The notes: a model not told the origin generated them from the letters alone. A stretch of DNA of 8,645 nt from Sphingobacterium sp. UBA1575 (GCA_002322865.1 DCOH01000061.1:1-8645); one strand, 5' to 3'. Shown: positions 1-7,935, counted from the first letter of the stretch. Numbers and translations: made by a program.

Positions 1-9
1 CACCTAGGC
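1..9 (-). tRNA. Probable 5' end of a tRNA-Leu (cut by the window edge)
   Basis: Read on the minus strand, these bases give GCCTAGGTG. This fits a seven-base acceptor strand (GCCTAGG) followed by U8 and G9, as at the start of many bacteroidotal leucine tRNAs. It begins five bases after the 3' end of tRNA-Gly, the usual spacing in a tRNA cluster. Only nine bases are visible, so the identity is an inference and other class II tRNAs are possible. Confidence 0.4.
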
Positions 10-14
10 AACTG

Positions 15-87
15 AGCGAAAGACGAGATTCGAACTCGCGACCCCAACCTTGGCAAGGTTGTGCTCTACCAACTGAGCTACTTTCGC
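15..87 (-). tRNA. tRNA-Gly, anticodon GCC
   Basis: The minus strand folds into a complete 73-base cloverleaf. The acceptor stem is GCGAAAG/CTTTCGC. The D stem is GCTC/GAGC with an AGTTGGTA loop. The anticodon stem is CAACC/GGTTG around TTGCCAA, giving anticodon GCC, which reads GGC and GGU. The T stem is GCGAG/CTCGT with a TTCGAAT loop. The discriminator base is U, as expected for bacterial tRNA-Gly. CCA is not encoded, so it must be added after transcription. It heads a minus-strand unit that probably continues into a tRNA-Leu at the window edge. Confidence 0.97.
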
Positions 88-98
88 TTGAAGTGTTG

Positions 99-106
99 CA
101 AATATA
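99..106 (-). promoter_or_regulatory. -7 promoter element of the tRNA-Gly unit
   Basis: The minus strand reads TATATTTG, a perfect match to the Bacteroidota sigma-ABfr -7 consensus TAnnTTTG. It lies 11 bases upstream of the mature tRNA 5' end, so transcription would start a few bases before the tRNA. I see no convincing TTG -33 element at the usual distance. Apart from this, the 170 bases between the tRNA and the gene starting at 258 show only AT-rich sequence. A weak plus-strand candidate, TATTTTCG at 233-240, could serve the rightward gene. Confidence 0.6.
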
Positions 107-257
107 GAGAGAATGTTGATACTTGAAAAATTATTCTTAGCAAAAAATTGCAATGTGCTTTATATCTGCGTAATAATTTTATCACGAAGCCTTAAATAAC
201 CCAAAAAAGTGGCTTTTGGCACGAATTTTCTCTATTTTCGTATCATAATAGTTTTAT

Positions 258-2447
258 ATGCAACTTAGACTTTTTTTCTTTTTGATTTTATGTTGTTTTC
301 TTACCAAATCCAAGGCCGAATCCTATACAGAAGTAGTTTTCGATAATAGTTTGGTGAAAGGAAGCTATGCCAGAAGTTATGTGGATTATTCCGGACAAAG
401 CTGGGTAGAGAATGTGCATCGGAATCTTCTGGTTTCTGATTCCCTTTATTTTACACCAGGAAATGCATTGTCCCTGCGCTATATCTCATCGGAAGCAGGA
501 GATTGGAATGTACTGATCCGATACAGCCGACAGAAATTCCATTACCGTGTATCAGCGGAAGATGTTTTGAATCTGAAACTATTTGTCGGTTCCTCGGAAA
601 CCTCACAGAAGCAATTACCTTCTATTTCCATCCAACAAGGACCCAATCAGTCCATCAGTCTACCCTTAGGTGATTATATTGAAGATTATACGAATAATGC
701 CTGGTTGAATGTTAAGATTCCGGTTAAGGATTTTGCCGGATTAAATATTGATAAGATCATTTCAGGGGTCATCTTTAGGCAGCAACAAAGCAGTCCTGCT
801 ACCCATCAATTGTTCCTTGATCAGATTGAATTCCTTCCGGCCAATTATTCAACGGCTCCTTTGACCTCCGCAGCAGTGCTATCTAAGGTCAATCCACATG
901 GTAAACATGTCGAATTACAATGGCAAGTGCCGTTGACACCAAGTATCAGGTATGTGAAGATTTACCGATCGCTGGATAATAAGGAGTTTACTCCAGTAGC
1001 GATTCGACCAACTTATATGTTGCGGTATCTGGATTATGTGCCCACATTGGACAAAAAATATTATTATAAAATCGCTTGGGTAGATTATAATTACCGCGAA
1101 TCGCCATTCTCGGATGTAAAGGAAGTGGAGCCGAAAGCACTGAATGAGAACCAGTTTTTGGATTTGATTGAATTGGCCCATATCAATTATTTCATTGAGA
1201 ACTATGATGTGAATTCCGGGATGTATACACCATTCCGATTGAAGGATAAAGCTCCTGTTTCTGTAAAAGAAACCGGAGGAGCCTTGTTGAGTTTAATGGT
1301 GGGTGTAGAGAAAGGGTTTCTATCGAAGTCCATGTTCATCAACAGAACCAAGAAAATCGTTCAATTTTTGGATAAGGCACAGAATAATAAAGGATTTTAC
1401 CCTGCATTTTTCGATGGAAGAAAAGGATTGCCGGAATACTTGGACGGACAAGCAAAATACGATGTGGTAGCTACCACATCCATTATTGAAGCTTTGTTGA
1501 TTGTACGGCAGTACCTCAAGGGGGATGCAGCAGAAGAAGCTGAATTGCGCACAGCCATCACTAAATTGTGGGATAGAGTTGATTGGCGAGTTGCTTCCTT
1601 GAGCACAGATCCTCTTATATTAAGATCTTCTTTGGATATGGTGGAAGGGAATCTTCCACATGCACCATTAACGGGATTGGGAGTGGGTTTGAATACTTAT
1701 ATGCTGGCAACAGCTTCCAAGAAACATAGTCTTCCTAATCAGGCATTTTCAAATTCATTGGCCTATTCCTATAAACGGGTTGTGCCTTCAAGTCCACTGC
1801 AAAAGGCCAAGGGAATTCAGGATTCTTTAAGCAAAGATAGTTTGGCTAAAGCGGATATGGAATTGGAAATAGTGGACAAGCCAGTGCTGGTGGATACCTT
1901 GATTAAAGTATCAGGATTGAAGGATACCTCCATGTATGGTCTGGAAGTCCCGTTTGGGCCAATAAATTCGAGTCTCCTGGAAATGTACAGACCATTTACC
2001 AGTATCAATCCTAACCTGGCTAAATTAGGGGCATATGATTTGAAGGATATTGTAGGGAAATATGCGCAATTGGTTAAGCGTAGGGATAATGAAATAGGCG
2101 TGGGGACTACCAATTCAGATATCTGGGGATTCTATCAACATTTCGATGCGGTTGGTAATTACCGAATCAATCCTGCTATATCTATAGCGAGCATATTTTT
2201 GGATCCGGTTAAAGCAAAGCGTTCCTTGAATGCCTTGTATACGCTTTACGGGGAGACCCTATTCTCGGAATATGGCTTCCGATCATGGATGGATCTGAAG
2301 AACGATGATGTATCCGATGAATATTTGGCGTCGAACCAAGCCCATGTAGTGGTCATGTTGGAAAATGCCCGAACAGGTTTAATCTGGAAACTTTACCAAG
2401 GAATTCCAGAGATTCAATCTGCGCAGCAAAGAATATTTAAAAAATAA
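258..2447 (+). CDS. Secreted FN3 / glycoamylase-like (PF10091, GH144-type fold) protein, probably non-catalytic
   Basis: Residues 1-21 form a Sec signal peptide: MQLR, a hydrophobic core, then a cut after SKA. Residues about 22-200 look like a carbohydrate-binding-type beta-sandwich and 205-292 like a fibronectin III domain. Residues about 300-729 align in order with the glycoamylase-like family (PF10091, which includes GH144 endo-beta-1,2-glucanases): the N-terminal FLDL...YF helix, TGGALLSLMVGVEKGF, KIVQFLDKA, LLIVRQYL, LWDRVDW, YGLEVPFG, INPAISIAS, YGETLFSEYGF and VVMLENARTGLIWKLY. Several acidic family positions appear replaced: the Glu in LVETAF is Ala405, the Glu in FNE is about Val476, and the Asp in the usual IDQGP is Asn693. 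From memory of the family I infer a periplasmic or exported glycan-binding or structural role rather than hydrolysis. A lysine-rich insert at about 508-550 is also unusual. No SusC/SusD genes are nearby, so it is not in a visible polysaccharide utilisation locus. Domain call fairly sure, function unknown. Confidence 0.75.
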   Translation: MQLRLFFFLILCCFLTKSKAESYTEVVFDNSLVKGSYARSYVDYSGQSWVENVHRNLLVSDSLYFTPGNALSLRYISSEAGDWNVLIRYSRQKFHYRVSAEDVLNLKLFVGSSETSQKQLPSISIQQGPNQSISLPLGDYIEDYTNNAWLNVKIPVKDFAGLNIDKIISGVIFRQQQSSPATHQLFLDQIEFLPANYSTAPLTSAAVLSKVNPHGKHVELQWQVPLTPSIRYVKIYRSLDNKEFTPVAIRPTYMLRYLDYVPTLDKKYYYKIAWVDYNYRESPFSDVKEVEPKALNENQFLDLIELAHINYFIENYDVNSGMYTPFRLKDKAPVSVKETGGALLSLMVGVEKGFLSKSMFINRTKKIVQFLDKAQNNKGFYPAFFDGRKGLPEYLDGQAKYDVVATTSIIEALLIVRQYLKGDAAEEAELRTAITKLWDRVDWRVASLSTDPLILRSSLDMVEGNLPHAPLTGLGVGLNTYMLATASKKHSLPNQAFSNSLAYSYKRVVPSSPLQKAKGIQDSLSKDSLAKADMELEIVDKPVLVDTLIKVSGLKDTSMYGLEVPFGPINSSLLEMYRPFTSINPNLAKLGAYDLKDIVGKYAQLVKRRDNEIGVGTTNSDIWGFYQHFDAVGNYRINPAISIASIFLDPVKAKRSLNALYTLYGETLFSEYGFRSWMDLKNDDVSDEYLASNQAHVVVMLENARTGLIWKLYQGIPEIQSAQQRIFKK

Positions 2448-2497
2448 AATTTAACGAGGAAAACTTATATTTACGAAATTAATAATCTACAAAAAAT

Positions 2498-3016
2498 ATG
2501 AAGCGAATAAACTTTTTGTTTTTGATCATTTTAGCTAGTGTTACGCTGTTCTCATGTAAACAACAATCCATGGTAGTAAATCCAGGAGCGGTTGTTTCCA
2601 AAGATGGTACCAACGATGGATTGAAAAATGTAAAACGTGAATTTGAAACAGCAACCGAAACCAATGAAGGGATTATGGTATCCTTATCTTCCGATTTGTT
2701 GTTCAGTACAAATTCATCTTATTTATCGGAGGCAGCTAAAAAAGAATTGAGCAAATTGGTGAAAGTGTTAAAAACAGATCAGGCTAAAGCAAAGATCCGT
2801 GTGGATGGACATACAGATGCCACCGGAGAAGCAAATTATAACCTTTGGTTATCGGATAAAAGAGCAGCTTCTGTTAAAGCATTTTTAGTAGATGCCGGAA
2901 TTGCAGAGTCTAGAATAGCAACAAGAGGTTTAGGGCTTACCAAACCTATTGCTGATAATAAGACAGCCGATGGCCGTCAGAAAAACAGACGAGTTGAAGT
3001 GGTGATTTTGAAATAA
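2498..3016 (+). CDS. OmpA-family peptidoglycan-binding lipoprotein
   Basis: This 172-residue protein has an SPII signal ending in the lipobox LFSC, so Cys20 would be lipidated. A short linker follows, then an OmpA C-terminal domain from about 59 to 172. The signature is clear: HTDATG, NLWLSDKRA, VKAFLVDAGI, RGLG and NKTADGRQKNRRVEV. Asp107 and Arg122, fifteen residues apart, match the Asp/Arg pair that binds diaminopimelate in OmpA of Acinetobacter. It probably tethers the outer membrane to peptidoglycan, like Pal. It lacks a beta-barrel, and no tol genes are adjacent, so calling it Pal would go too far. The gene starts 50 bases after the preceding gene and may be co-transcribed. A near-consensus TATATTTA at 2466-2473 could give it its own promoter. 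There is no Shine-Dalgarno, only an A-rich leader. A strong terminator lies 15 bases after its stop. Confidence 0.92.
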   Translation: MKRINFLFLIILASVTLFSCKQQSMVVNPGAVVSKDGTNDGLKNVKREFETATETNEGIMVSLSSDLLFSTNSSYLSEAAKKELSKLVKVLKTDQAKAKIRVDGHTDATGEANYNLWLSDKRAASVKAFLVDAGIAESRIATRGLGLTKPIADNKTADGRQKNRRVEVVILK

Positions 3017-3031
3017 AAAATTTCACTTATG

Positions 3032-3071
3032 AAAAAAGAGCTCAATTGATTATCAATTGAGCTCTTTTTTT
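3032..3071. terminator. Bidirectional intrinsic terminator between convergent genes
   Basis: A perfect inverted repeat, GAGCTCAATTGA (3038-3049) and its complement (3053-3064), encloses a three-base loop. It is flanked by six A on the left and seven T on the right, which lengthens the stem to 18 pairs and supplies a U-tract on both strands. It ends the OmpA-lipoprotein transcript rightward and the small membrane-protein transcript leftward. The right arm is also coding sequence: on the minus strand it carries the last five codons and stop of that membrane protein. Confidence 0.95.
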
Positions 3072-3286
3072 AATGGATAGTCTGGTCTCAATAGGAAATA
3101 ATAAATGAGTAAACCAATAGTTGGAAATAACCAAATCATGATAATACTCAAAATCAATTGATTTTTCGATACGTCCCGCTTAAATAAGTCCACCGTTAAA
3201 TAAATGGGAATAATGAACATGAGGATCATTATAGGAATGAGGATCAATAATTCCAATGAGCCAATGTTTAAAAATGCAAAATCCAT
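3053..3286 (-). CDS. Small two-helix membrane protein with PLDc_N-like region
   Basis: A 77-residue protein with two membrane segments (about 11-32 and 43-66) joined by a short charged loop, VDLFKRDVSKN. The second helix carries WLFPTIGLLIYYFLLRP, with Pro55, Gly58 and Tyr62 in the P-x-x-G-x-x-x-Y arrangement typical of the phospholipase D nuclease N-terminal (PLDc_N) membrane module. No catalytic HKD motif follows, so it stands alone and no enzymatic activity is implied; its role is unknown. It is convergent with the OmpA lipoprotein, and its final residues KKELN and stop lie inside the shared terminator stem. It is divergent from dnaE across 128 bases. A possible -7 element, TATATTTA, reads leftward at 3322-3329. 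The hydrophobic pattern and family motif make it a real gene rather than a chance frame. Confidence 0.75.
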   Translation of the reverse strand: MDFAFLNIGSLELLILIPIMILMFIIPIYLTVDLFKRDVSKNQLILSIIMIWLFPTIGLLIYYFLLRPDYPLKKELN

Positions 3287-3387
3287 AGCATATACTAGTT
3301 CAAGGGGTTAATAATTTTAAATAAATATATGAATAAACTCTTGAATTCTTCTGACAGATTTGGTTCCAATCTTAAGGAATTATTAAG

Positions 3388-3395
3388 TATTTTTG
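3388..3395 (+). promoter_or_regulatory. -7 promoter element of dnaE
   Basis: TATTTTTG matches TAnnTTTG exactly. It lies 19 bases before the dnaE start codon, implying transcription from about 3400 and a leader of only some 15 bases. The nearest upstream TTTG (3359-3362) is 25 bases away, longer than the usual spacing of about 19-21, so no -33 element is claimed. Confidence 0.5.
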
Positions 3396-3402
3396 TTAGT
3401 TC

Positions 3403-3408
3403 AGAGGG
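3403..3408 (+). promoter_or_regulatory. Shine-Dalgarno-like site of dnaE
   Basis: AGAGGG sits six bases before ATG at 3415. The other starts in this window have only A-rich leaders, so this is the one place with a purine core resembling a ribosome binding site. It supports 3415 as the start, and the first residues, FIIFDTETTG, are already the exonuclease Exo I motif, so translation cannot begin much later. Confidence 0.5.
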
Positions 3409-3414
3409 AAAACT

Positions 3415-6400
3415 ATGTTTATAATTTTTGATACGGAGACGACGGGATTGCCGAAGCGTTGGGATGCACCAATTACTGATACGGATAATTGGCCGCGTTG
3501 TATTCAGATTGCTTGGCAATTGCACGATGAAATGGGTAGGTTGGTAGAGCATCAAGATTATCTGATTAAACCGGATGGCTTTAATATCCCTTATGATTCG
3601 GAGAAAATACACGGTATCTCCACGGAATTGGCAACACAGGAAGGGGTTCCTTTGCAGGACGTCTTATCAAAATTCAATGAAGCCCTTTCAAAAGCGAAAT
3701 TTATTGTAGGTCAGAACATCGGCTTTGACCTGAATATCATGGGTGCGGAGTTTTATAGGTACCAGGTCGATAGTCCCATGGGGAAGATGCGGATCTTGGA
3801 TACCTGTACCGAAGTGACTGCCGATCTATTGAAATTACCAGGGGGACGTGGTGGTAAGTTCAAATTACCTACGCTTACCGAACTACACAGTTATTTATTT
3901 GGTGTACCTTTTGCGGAGGCACATAATGCAACCGCCGACGTGGAAGCAACAACCCGTTGTTTCTTTGAGTTGGTCCGCCGCGAGGTGTATACACCAGCAG
4001 ATCTTCAGGTTGATACCGGATATTTTGTAGAGTTCAAAAGAGAACATCCCGCTGTTGTTGAATCTGTAGGCTTAAATCATATCAACCTAAAGGCGGCATC
4101 AGACGATATTCGTGCTCGCGAAAAGTCGGGTATTGCTTCGGTTACCATTGATCCGGAAACATTAAAACGATTCCAAGAGGCAAGTTTTGCCCATTTACAT
4201 AACCATACCCAATTTTCTGTCCTTCAGTCTACCATCTCCATTGACGGTTTGGTGCAGGCGGCTGCAAAGCAAAAAATGCCAGCTGTAGCCATGACCGATC
4301 ATGGGAATATGATGGGAGCCTTCCACTTTGTAAGTAAGGTGTTGGGCTATAATAAAGACCTGGAAGCAAAGCGGGAAGAAGCATTGGCAAAGGGTGAGGA
4401 CTTTACCGATCAAGTGATCAAACCGATTGTGGGTTGTGAATTCTATATCTGCGATGACCGGAAAGATAAGTCCCGCAAGGATAACGGTTACCAGGTAGTT
4501 TTTCTGGCCAAAAATAAAGAAGGCTACCATAACATGGCCAAAATGGCATCTATTGCCTATACCGAGGGTTTCTATTATGTGCCCCGGATTGATAAATCCG
4601 TTGTGGAACGGTACAAAGAAAATCTGATCGTTTTAACCGGTAACCTGAATGGTGAGGTGCCTAGTAAAGTTTTGAATATTGGTGAAAGCCAGGCTGAAGA
4701 AGCCTTGGTTTGGTGGAAGGAATTATTCGGCGAAGATCTGTATATAGAGATCATGCGCCACGGGCAGGAAGATGAGAACCGTGTGAATGCCACATTGATC
4801 GAACAGGCTAAAAAGCACCAGGTTAAAATGGTTGCTACCAATAATACCTATTATGTCAATAAAACGGATGCCCATGCCCATGATATCCTTTTATGTGTAA
4901 AGGATGGGGAGAAGCTATCCACCCCTAAAGGTAGGGGTAGAGGTTTCCGATTCGGCATGCCGAACCAGGAATATTATTTCAAATCGGCGGAGGAAATGAA
5001 AAAGTCCTTTACCGATCTGCCCGATGCCATTATCAATATTCAGGAAATTCTGGATAAGATCGAAACGTATTCACTTAATCGCGATGTACTGTTACCGAAG
5101 TTTGAGATTCCGGAGGAATTTCAACATGCAGAAGATGATGTGGATGGCGGAAAAAGAGGGGAAAATGCATTCCTTGCCCATTTAACCTATAAAGGGGCAG
5201 AAAAACGGTATGAGGAAATTACGGATGATATCCGCGAGCGCTTGGACTTTGAATTGGCGACCATCGAAAAAACGGGTTATCCAGGGTATTTCTTAATCGT
5301 ACAGGATTTCATTGCTGCGGCGCGGGAAATGGGCGTTTCTGTGGGGCCAGGTCGTGGATCGGCAGCGGGTTCTGCCGTTGCTTATTGTTTGGGAATTACG
5401 AATATTGACCCCATCAAATATGATCTGCTATTTGAGCGTTTCTTGAATCCTGACCGTGTATCCATGCCGGATATTGATATCGACTTTGATGATGAGGGGC
5501 GTGGTCGTGTTATGCAGTATGTAATCGATAAATACGGGGCTTCGCAAGTGGCCCAGATCATTACCTATGGAACCATGGCGGCGAAATCATCCATCAAGGA
5601 TACGGCAAGGGTGTTGGATCTTCCTTTGGCAGATGCCAATGAGATTGCCAAATTGATTCCGAACCTCAAACTGAGCAAGATCTTTAATATGGAGGATAAA
5701 GCCTTAAAGGAGGCTTTACGTTCGGAAGAATTAGAAGCGGTCAATAAGTTGAAGAATTTGGCTGATGGAGCAGGTCTTGAGGCGGAAACGATCAAACAGG
5801 CGCGTGTTTTGGAAGGGTCCATGCGCAATACAGGTATTCATGCCTGTGGAGTAATTATTACGCCAGATGATATTACGAACTTTGTTCCGGTATCCTTGGC
5901 GAAAGACTCTGATCTGTATGTTACCCAATTTGATAACTCGGTGGTTGAAAGCGCCGGCTTATTGAAGATGGACTTTTTGGGGTTGAAGACCCTGACCTTG
6001 ATCAAAGATACGGTCACCAACGTTAAATTACGTCACGATATAGATTTGGATCCAGATCATTTCCCGATTGATGATGAGAAGACCTATGAGCTTTTCCAAC
6101 GTGGAGAAACCATCGGTATCTTCCAGTATGAGTCACCGGGGATGCAGAAATACATGAAAGAATTGAAGCCTACCGTATTTGCGGATTTGATTGCCATGAA
6201 CGCCCTGTACCGTCCTGGACCGATGGAATACATTCCTTCTTTTGTTAAGCGGAAGCATGGGATTGAACCTATTGCCTATGACCTGGATGCTTGTGAGGAA
6301 TACCTCAGCGAGACTTATGGGATTACGGTGTACCAGGAGCAGGTAATGCTTCTTTCGCAGAAGTTGGCAGGATTCTCTAAAGGTGATGCCGACGTATTGC

Positions 6401-7836
6401 GGAAAGCGATGGGTAAGAAACAGAAGGCGGTATTGGATAAGATGAAACCTAAGTTTGTGTCGCAGGCGGAAGCCAATGGGCATAATGCAAAGGTATTGGA
6501 GAAGATCTGGACCGACTGGGAAGCTTTTGCGAGTTATGCCTTCAATAAGTCGCACTCGACCTGTTATGCATGGATTGCCTATCAGACCGCTTATTTAAAA
6601 GCACATTACCCGGCAGAATATATGGCTGCGGTGCTTTCCAACAACATGAACGACATCAAGCAAGTTACTTTCTTCATGGAAGAATGTAGAAGGATGGGAT
6701 TGGTGGTATTGGGGCCGGATGTAAATGAATCGCATTATAAATTTACGGTAAACGAGGAGGGAGCTATTCGTTTCGGAATGGGCGCTGTGAAAGGGGTTGG
6801 TGCAGGAGCGGTGGAGACCATTGTAGAAAGCAGAAGTTCTGGACCTTATAAATCGCTGTTTGATCTGGCGAAAAGGGTAGATCTGCGGATGATCAATAAA
6901 AAGGCCTTTGAGAGTTTGGCCTATGCAGGTGGATTTGATTCCTTTAAGGATACCCATCGGGCACAGTACTTTAGTTCGGATACGGATAACAGTACCGGTA
7001 TTGAGAAGGCGATCAAATTTGCACATAAATTCAAGGAGAATGAAAACTCGGCTCAGGCCAGTCTTTTTGGATCTGGAGGATCGGTGGAATTACCGGAGCC
7101 TACTTTTTCTCCGGCCACTGCTTGGGGCTTGATTGAGAAATTGAAATATGAAAAGGATGTGATTGGGATCTACCTGACCAGCCATCCATTGGATAACTAT
7201 AAATTTGAGATCAAGCATTTCTGTGCGAATAAGGTTAGTGAATTGCAGATGATCAATAAGATGAAAGCTTCGGAGGTGGAGCCAGAGGTAGCTTTGGAAT
7301 TCAATCGGATCAAGAACAAGGAAGTGGTTGTTGGTGGGATTATCCAATCGGCGAACCATCGGGTAGCGAAATCCGGAAAACCTTTTGGATCTTTTGTTAT
7401 TGAGGATTATTCGGATTCGTATGAGATCATGGTCTTTGGTGAAGATTATGTGAAGTTCAAGGGATATCTTCAAGAGGGTTATTTTGTGCAGATTCGTGGA
7501 CTGGTGCAGGAAAGATTCAAGCAGGTCGGGAATTGGGGATTTGAATTGAAGAACATCCAATTGCTTTCGGATCTTCGGGAAAAGATGGCGAAGTCCTTTA
7601 CCATTCAGTTTCCATTGCATAAACTGGATTCGGAATTTATTGCAGAATTGGAGCGTTTGATCAATTGTTGCCATATTGAAGGGCAGGAGGCGAATTGTCA
7701 ATTGAAGTTCAAAATCATGGATATGCAGGATGAACTGACTATTGAGATGCCGGTGAAAAAGCGTAAGATTTTTATTACGAATGAGTTTTTGGATGGTTTA
7801 GAGGAGTTGGAAGGTGTGAATTATAGATTAAATTGA
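3415..7836 (+). CDS. dnaE: DNA polymerase III alpha subunit with fused N-terminal DEDDh proofreading exonuclease
   Basis: This replicative polymerase catalyses chromosomal DNA synthesis. It has 1473 residues against about 1160 in E. coli; the excess is mainly an N-terminal epsilon-like 3'-5' exonuclease (about 1-200) with all five DEDDh residues: Asp6 and Glu8 in DTETTG, Asp105, His170 and Asp175 in HNATAD. The PHP domain follows (about 258-480). It keeps HLHNH (260-264), His296 and Glu342, but expected ligands are replaced at Gln271, at Val361 and, in the usual NDxHY motif, at Asn477 and Tyr479. The palm has GPGRGSAAGS (644-653) and catalytic Asp688, Asp690 (PDIDIDF) and Asp853 (MDFLGL). A clamp-binding motif, QASLF, is at 1214-1218, and an OB fold spans about 1303-1385. 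The stop is a tandem TGA TAA. Proofreading is thus built into the polymerase chain. The gene precedes trxA by 99 bases and has its own promoter. Confidence 0.97.
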   Translation: MFIIFDTETTGLPKRWDAPITDTDNWPRCIQIAWQLHDEMGRLVEHQDYLIKPDGFNIPYDSEKIHGISTELATQEGVPLQDVLSKFNEALSKAKFIVGQNIGFDLNIMGAEFYRYQVDSPMGKMRILDTCTEVTADLLKLPGGRGGKFKLPTLTELHSYLFGVPFAEAHNATADVEATTRCFFELVRREVYTPADLQVDTGYFVEFKREHPAVVESVGLNHINLKAASDDIRAREKSGIASVTIDPETLKRFQEASFAHLHNHTQFSVLQSTISIDGLVQAAAKQKMPAVAMTDHGNMMGAFHFVSKVLGYNKDLEAKREEALAKGEDFTDQVIKPIVGCEFYICDDRKDKSRKDNGYQVVFLAKNKEGYHNMAKMASIAYTEGFYYVPRIDKSVVERYKENLIVLTGNLNGEVPSKVLNIGESQAEEALVWWKELFGEDLYIEIMRHGQEDENRVNATLIEQAKKHQVKMVATNNTYYVNKTDAHAHDILLCVKDGEKLSTPKGRGRGFRFGMPNQEYYFKSAEEMKKSFTDLPDAIINIQEILDKIETYSLNRDVLLPKFEIPEEFQHAEDDVDGGKRGENAFLAHLTYKGAEKRYEEITDDIRERLDFELATIEKTGYPGYFLIVQDFIAAAREMGVSVGPGRGSAAGSAVAYCLGITNIDPIKYDLLFERFLNPDRVSMPDIDIDFDDEGRGRVMQYVIDKYGASQVAQIITYGTMAAKSSIKDTARVLDLPLADANEIAKLIPNLKLSKIFNMEDKALKEALRSEELEAVNKLKNLADGAGLEAETIKQARVLEGSMRNTGIHACGVIITPDDITNFVPVSLAKDSDLYVTQFDNSVVESAGLLKMDFLGLKTLTLIKDTVTNVKLRHDIDLDPDHFPIDDEKTYELFQRGETIGIFQYESPGMQKYMKELKPTVFADLIAMNALYRPGPMEYIPSFVKRKHGIEPIAYDLDACEEYLSETYGITVYQEQVMLLSQKLAGFSKGDADVLRKAMGKKQKAVLDKMKPKFVSQAEANGHNAKVLEKIWTDWEAFASYAFNKSHSTCYAWIAYQTAYLKAHYPAEYMAAVLSNNMNDIKQVTFFMEECRRMGLVVLGPDVNESHYKFTVNEEGAIRFGMGAVKGVGAGAVETIVESRSSGPYKSLFDLAKRVDLRMINKKAFESLAYAGGFDSFKDTHRAQYFSSDTDNSTGIEKAIKFAHKFKENENSAQASLFGSGGSVELPEPTFSPATAWGLIEKLKYEKDVIGIYLTSHPLDNYKFEIKHFCANKVSELQMINKMKASEVEPEVALEFNRIKNKEVVVGGIIQSANHRVAKSGKPFGSFVIEDYSDSYEIMVFGEDYVKFKGYLQEGYFVQIRGLVQERFKQVGNWGFELKNIQLLSDLREKMAKSFTIQFPLHKLDSEFIAELERLINCCHIEGQEANCQLKFKIMDMQDELTIEMPVKKRKIFITNEFLDGLEELEGVNYRLN

Positions 7837-7839
7837 TAA

Positions 7840-7873
7840 GCTATAGAAATTTTATTAAGTGGAAACCTATAGC
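7840..7873. repeat. Short inverted repeat upstream of trxA
   Basis: GCTATAG (7840-7846) and CTATAGC (7867-7873) are perfect complements separated by 20 bases, right after the dnaE stop and ending 17 bases before the trxA -7 element. There is no T-tract, so it does not look like an intrinsic terminator for dnaE. It could be a weak hairpin or a protein-binding site, but seven-base arms may also occur by chance. Confidence 0.3.
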
Positions 7874-7890
7874 ATAAGGTTGGGAATGAT

Positions 7891-7898
7891 TATATTTG
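7891..7898 (+). promoter_or_regulatory. -7 promoter element of trxA
   Basis: TATATTTG matches TAnnTTTG exactly and is identical to the element in front of tRNA-Gly. It is 37 bases before the trxA start, giving a leader of roughly 33 bases that is AT-rich without a Shine-Dalgarno sequence. No TTG is visible at the expected -33 spacing. It suggests trxA is expressed independently of dnaE. Confidence 0.6.
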
Positions 7899-7935
7899 TA
7901 TAAATACTATTGATAAATCAAATAAGCATAAAAGT

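Noticed and set aside
233..240. TATTTTCG as a promoter for the gene at 258
   Set aside because: It deviates from TAnnTTTG, and the only TTG upstream (216-218) is too close to serve as the -33 element. It is kept only as a weak candidate and not listed as a feature.
258..320. Lipoprotein signal in the first gene (Cys-Cys within LILCCFL)
   Set aside because: The residue before the first Cys is Leu, which does not fit a lipobox, and the cysteines lie in the middle of the hydrophobic core. The SKA cleavage site further on fits an ordinary signal peptide better.
2498..3016. Naming the OmpA-family lipoprotein Pal
   Set aside because: Bacteroidota encode many OmpA-domain lipoproteins, and there are no tolB or tolQRA neighbours here to support that specific assignment.
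7090..7701. Minus-strand 203-codon open frame opposite dnaE
   Set aside because: It lies wholly antisense to the conserved polymerase C-terminal region, shows no family motifs, and has no promoter or start signal of its own. Other antisense frames in 3415-7836 and 258-2447 were dropped for the same reason.
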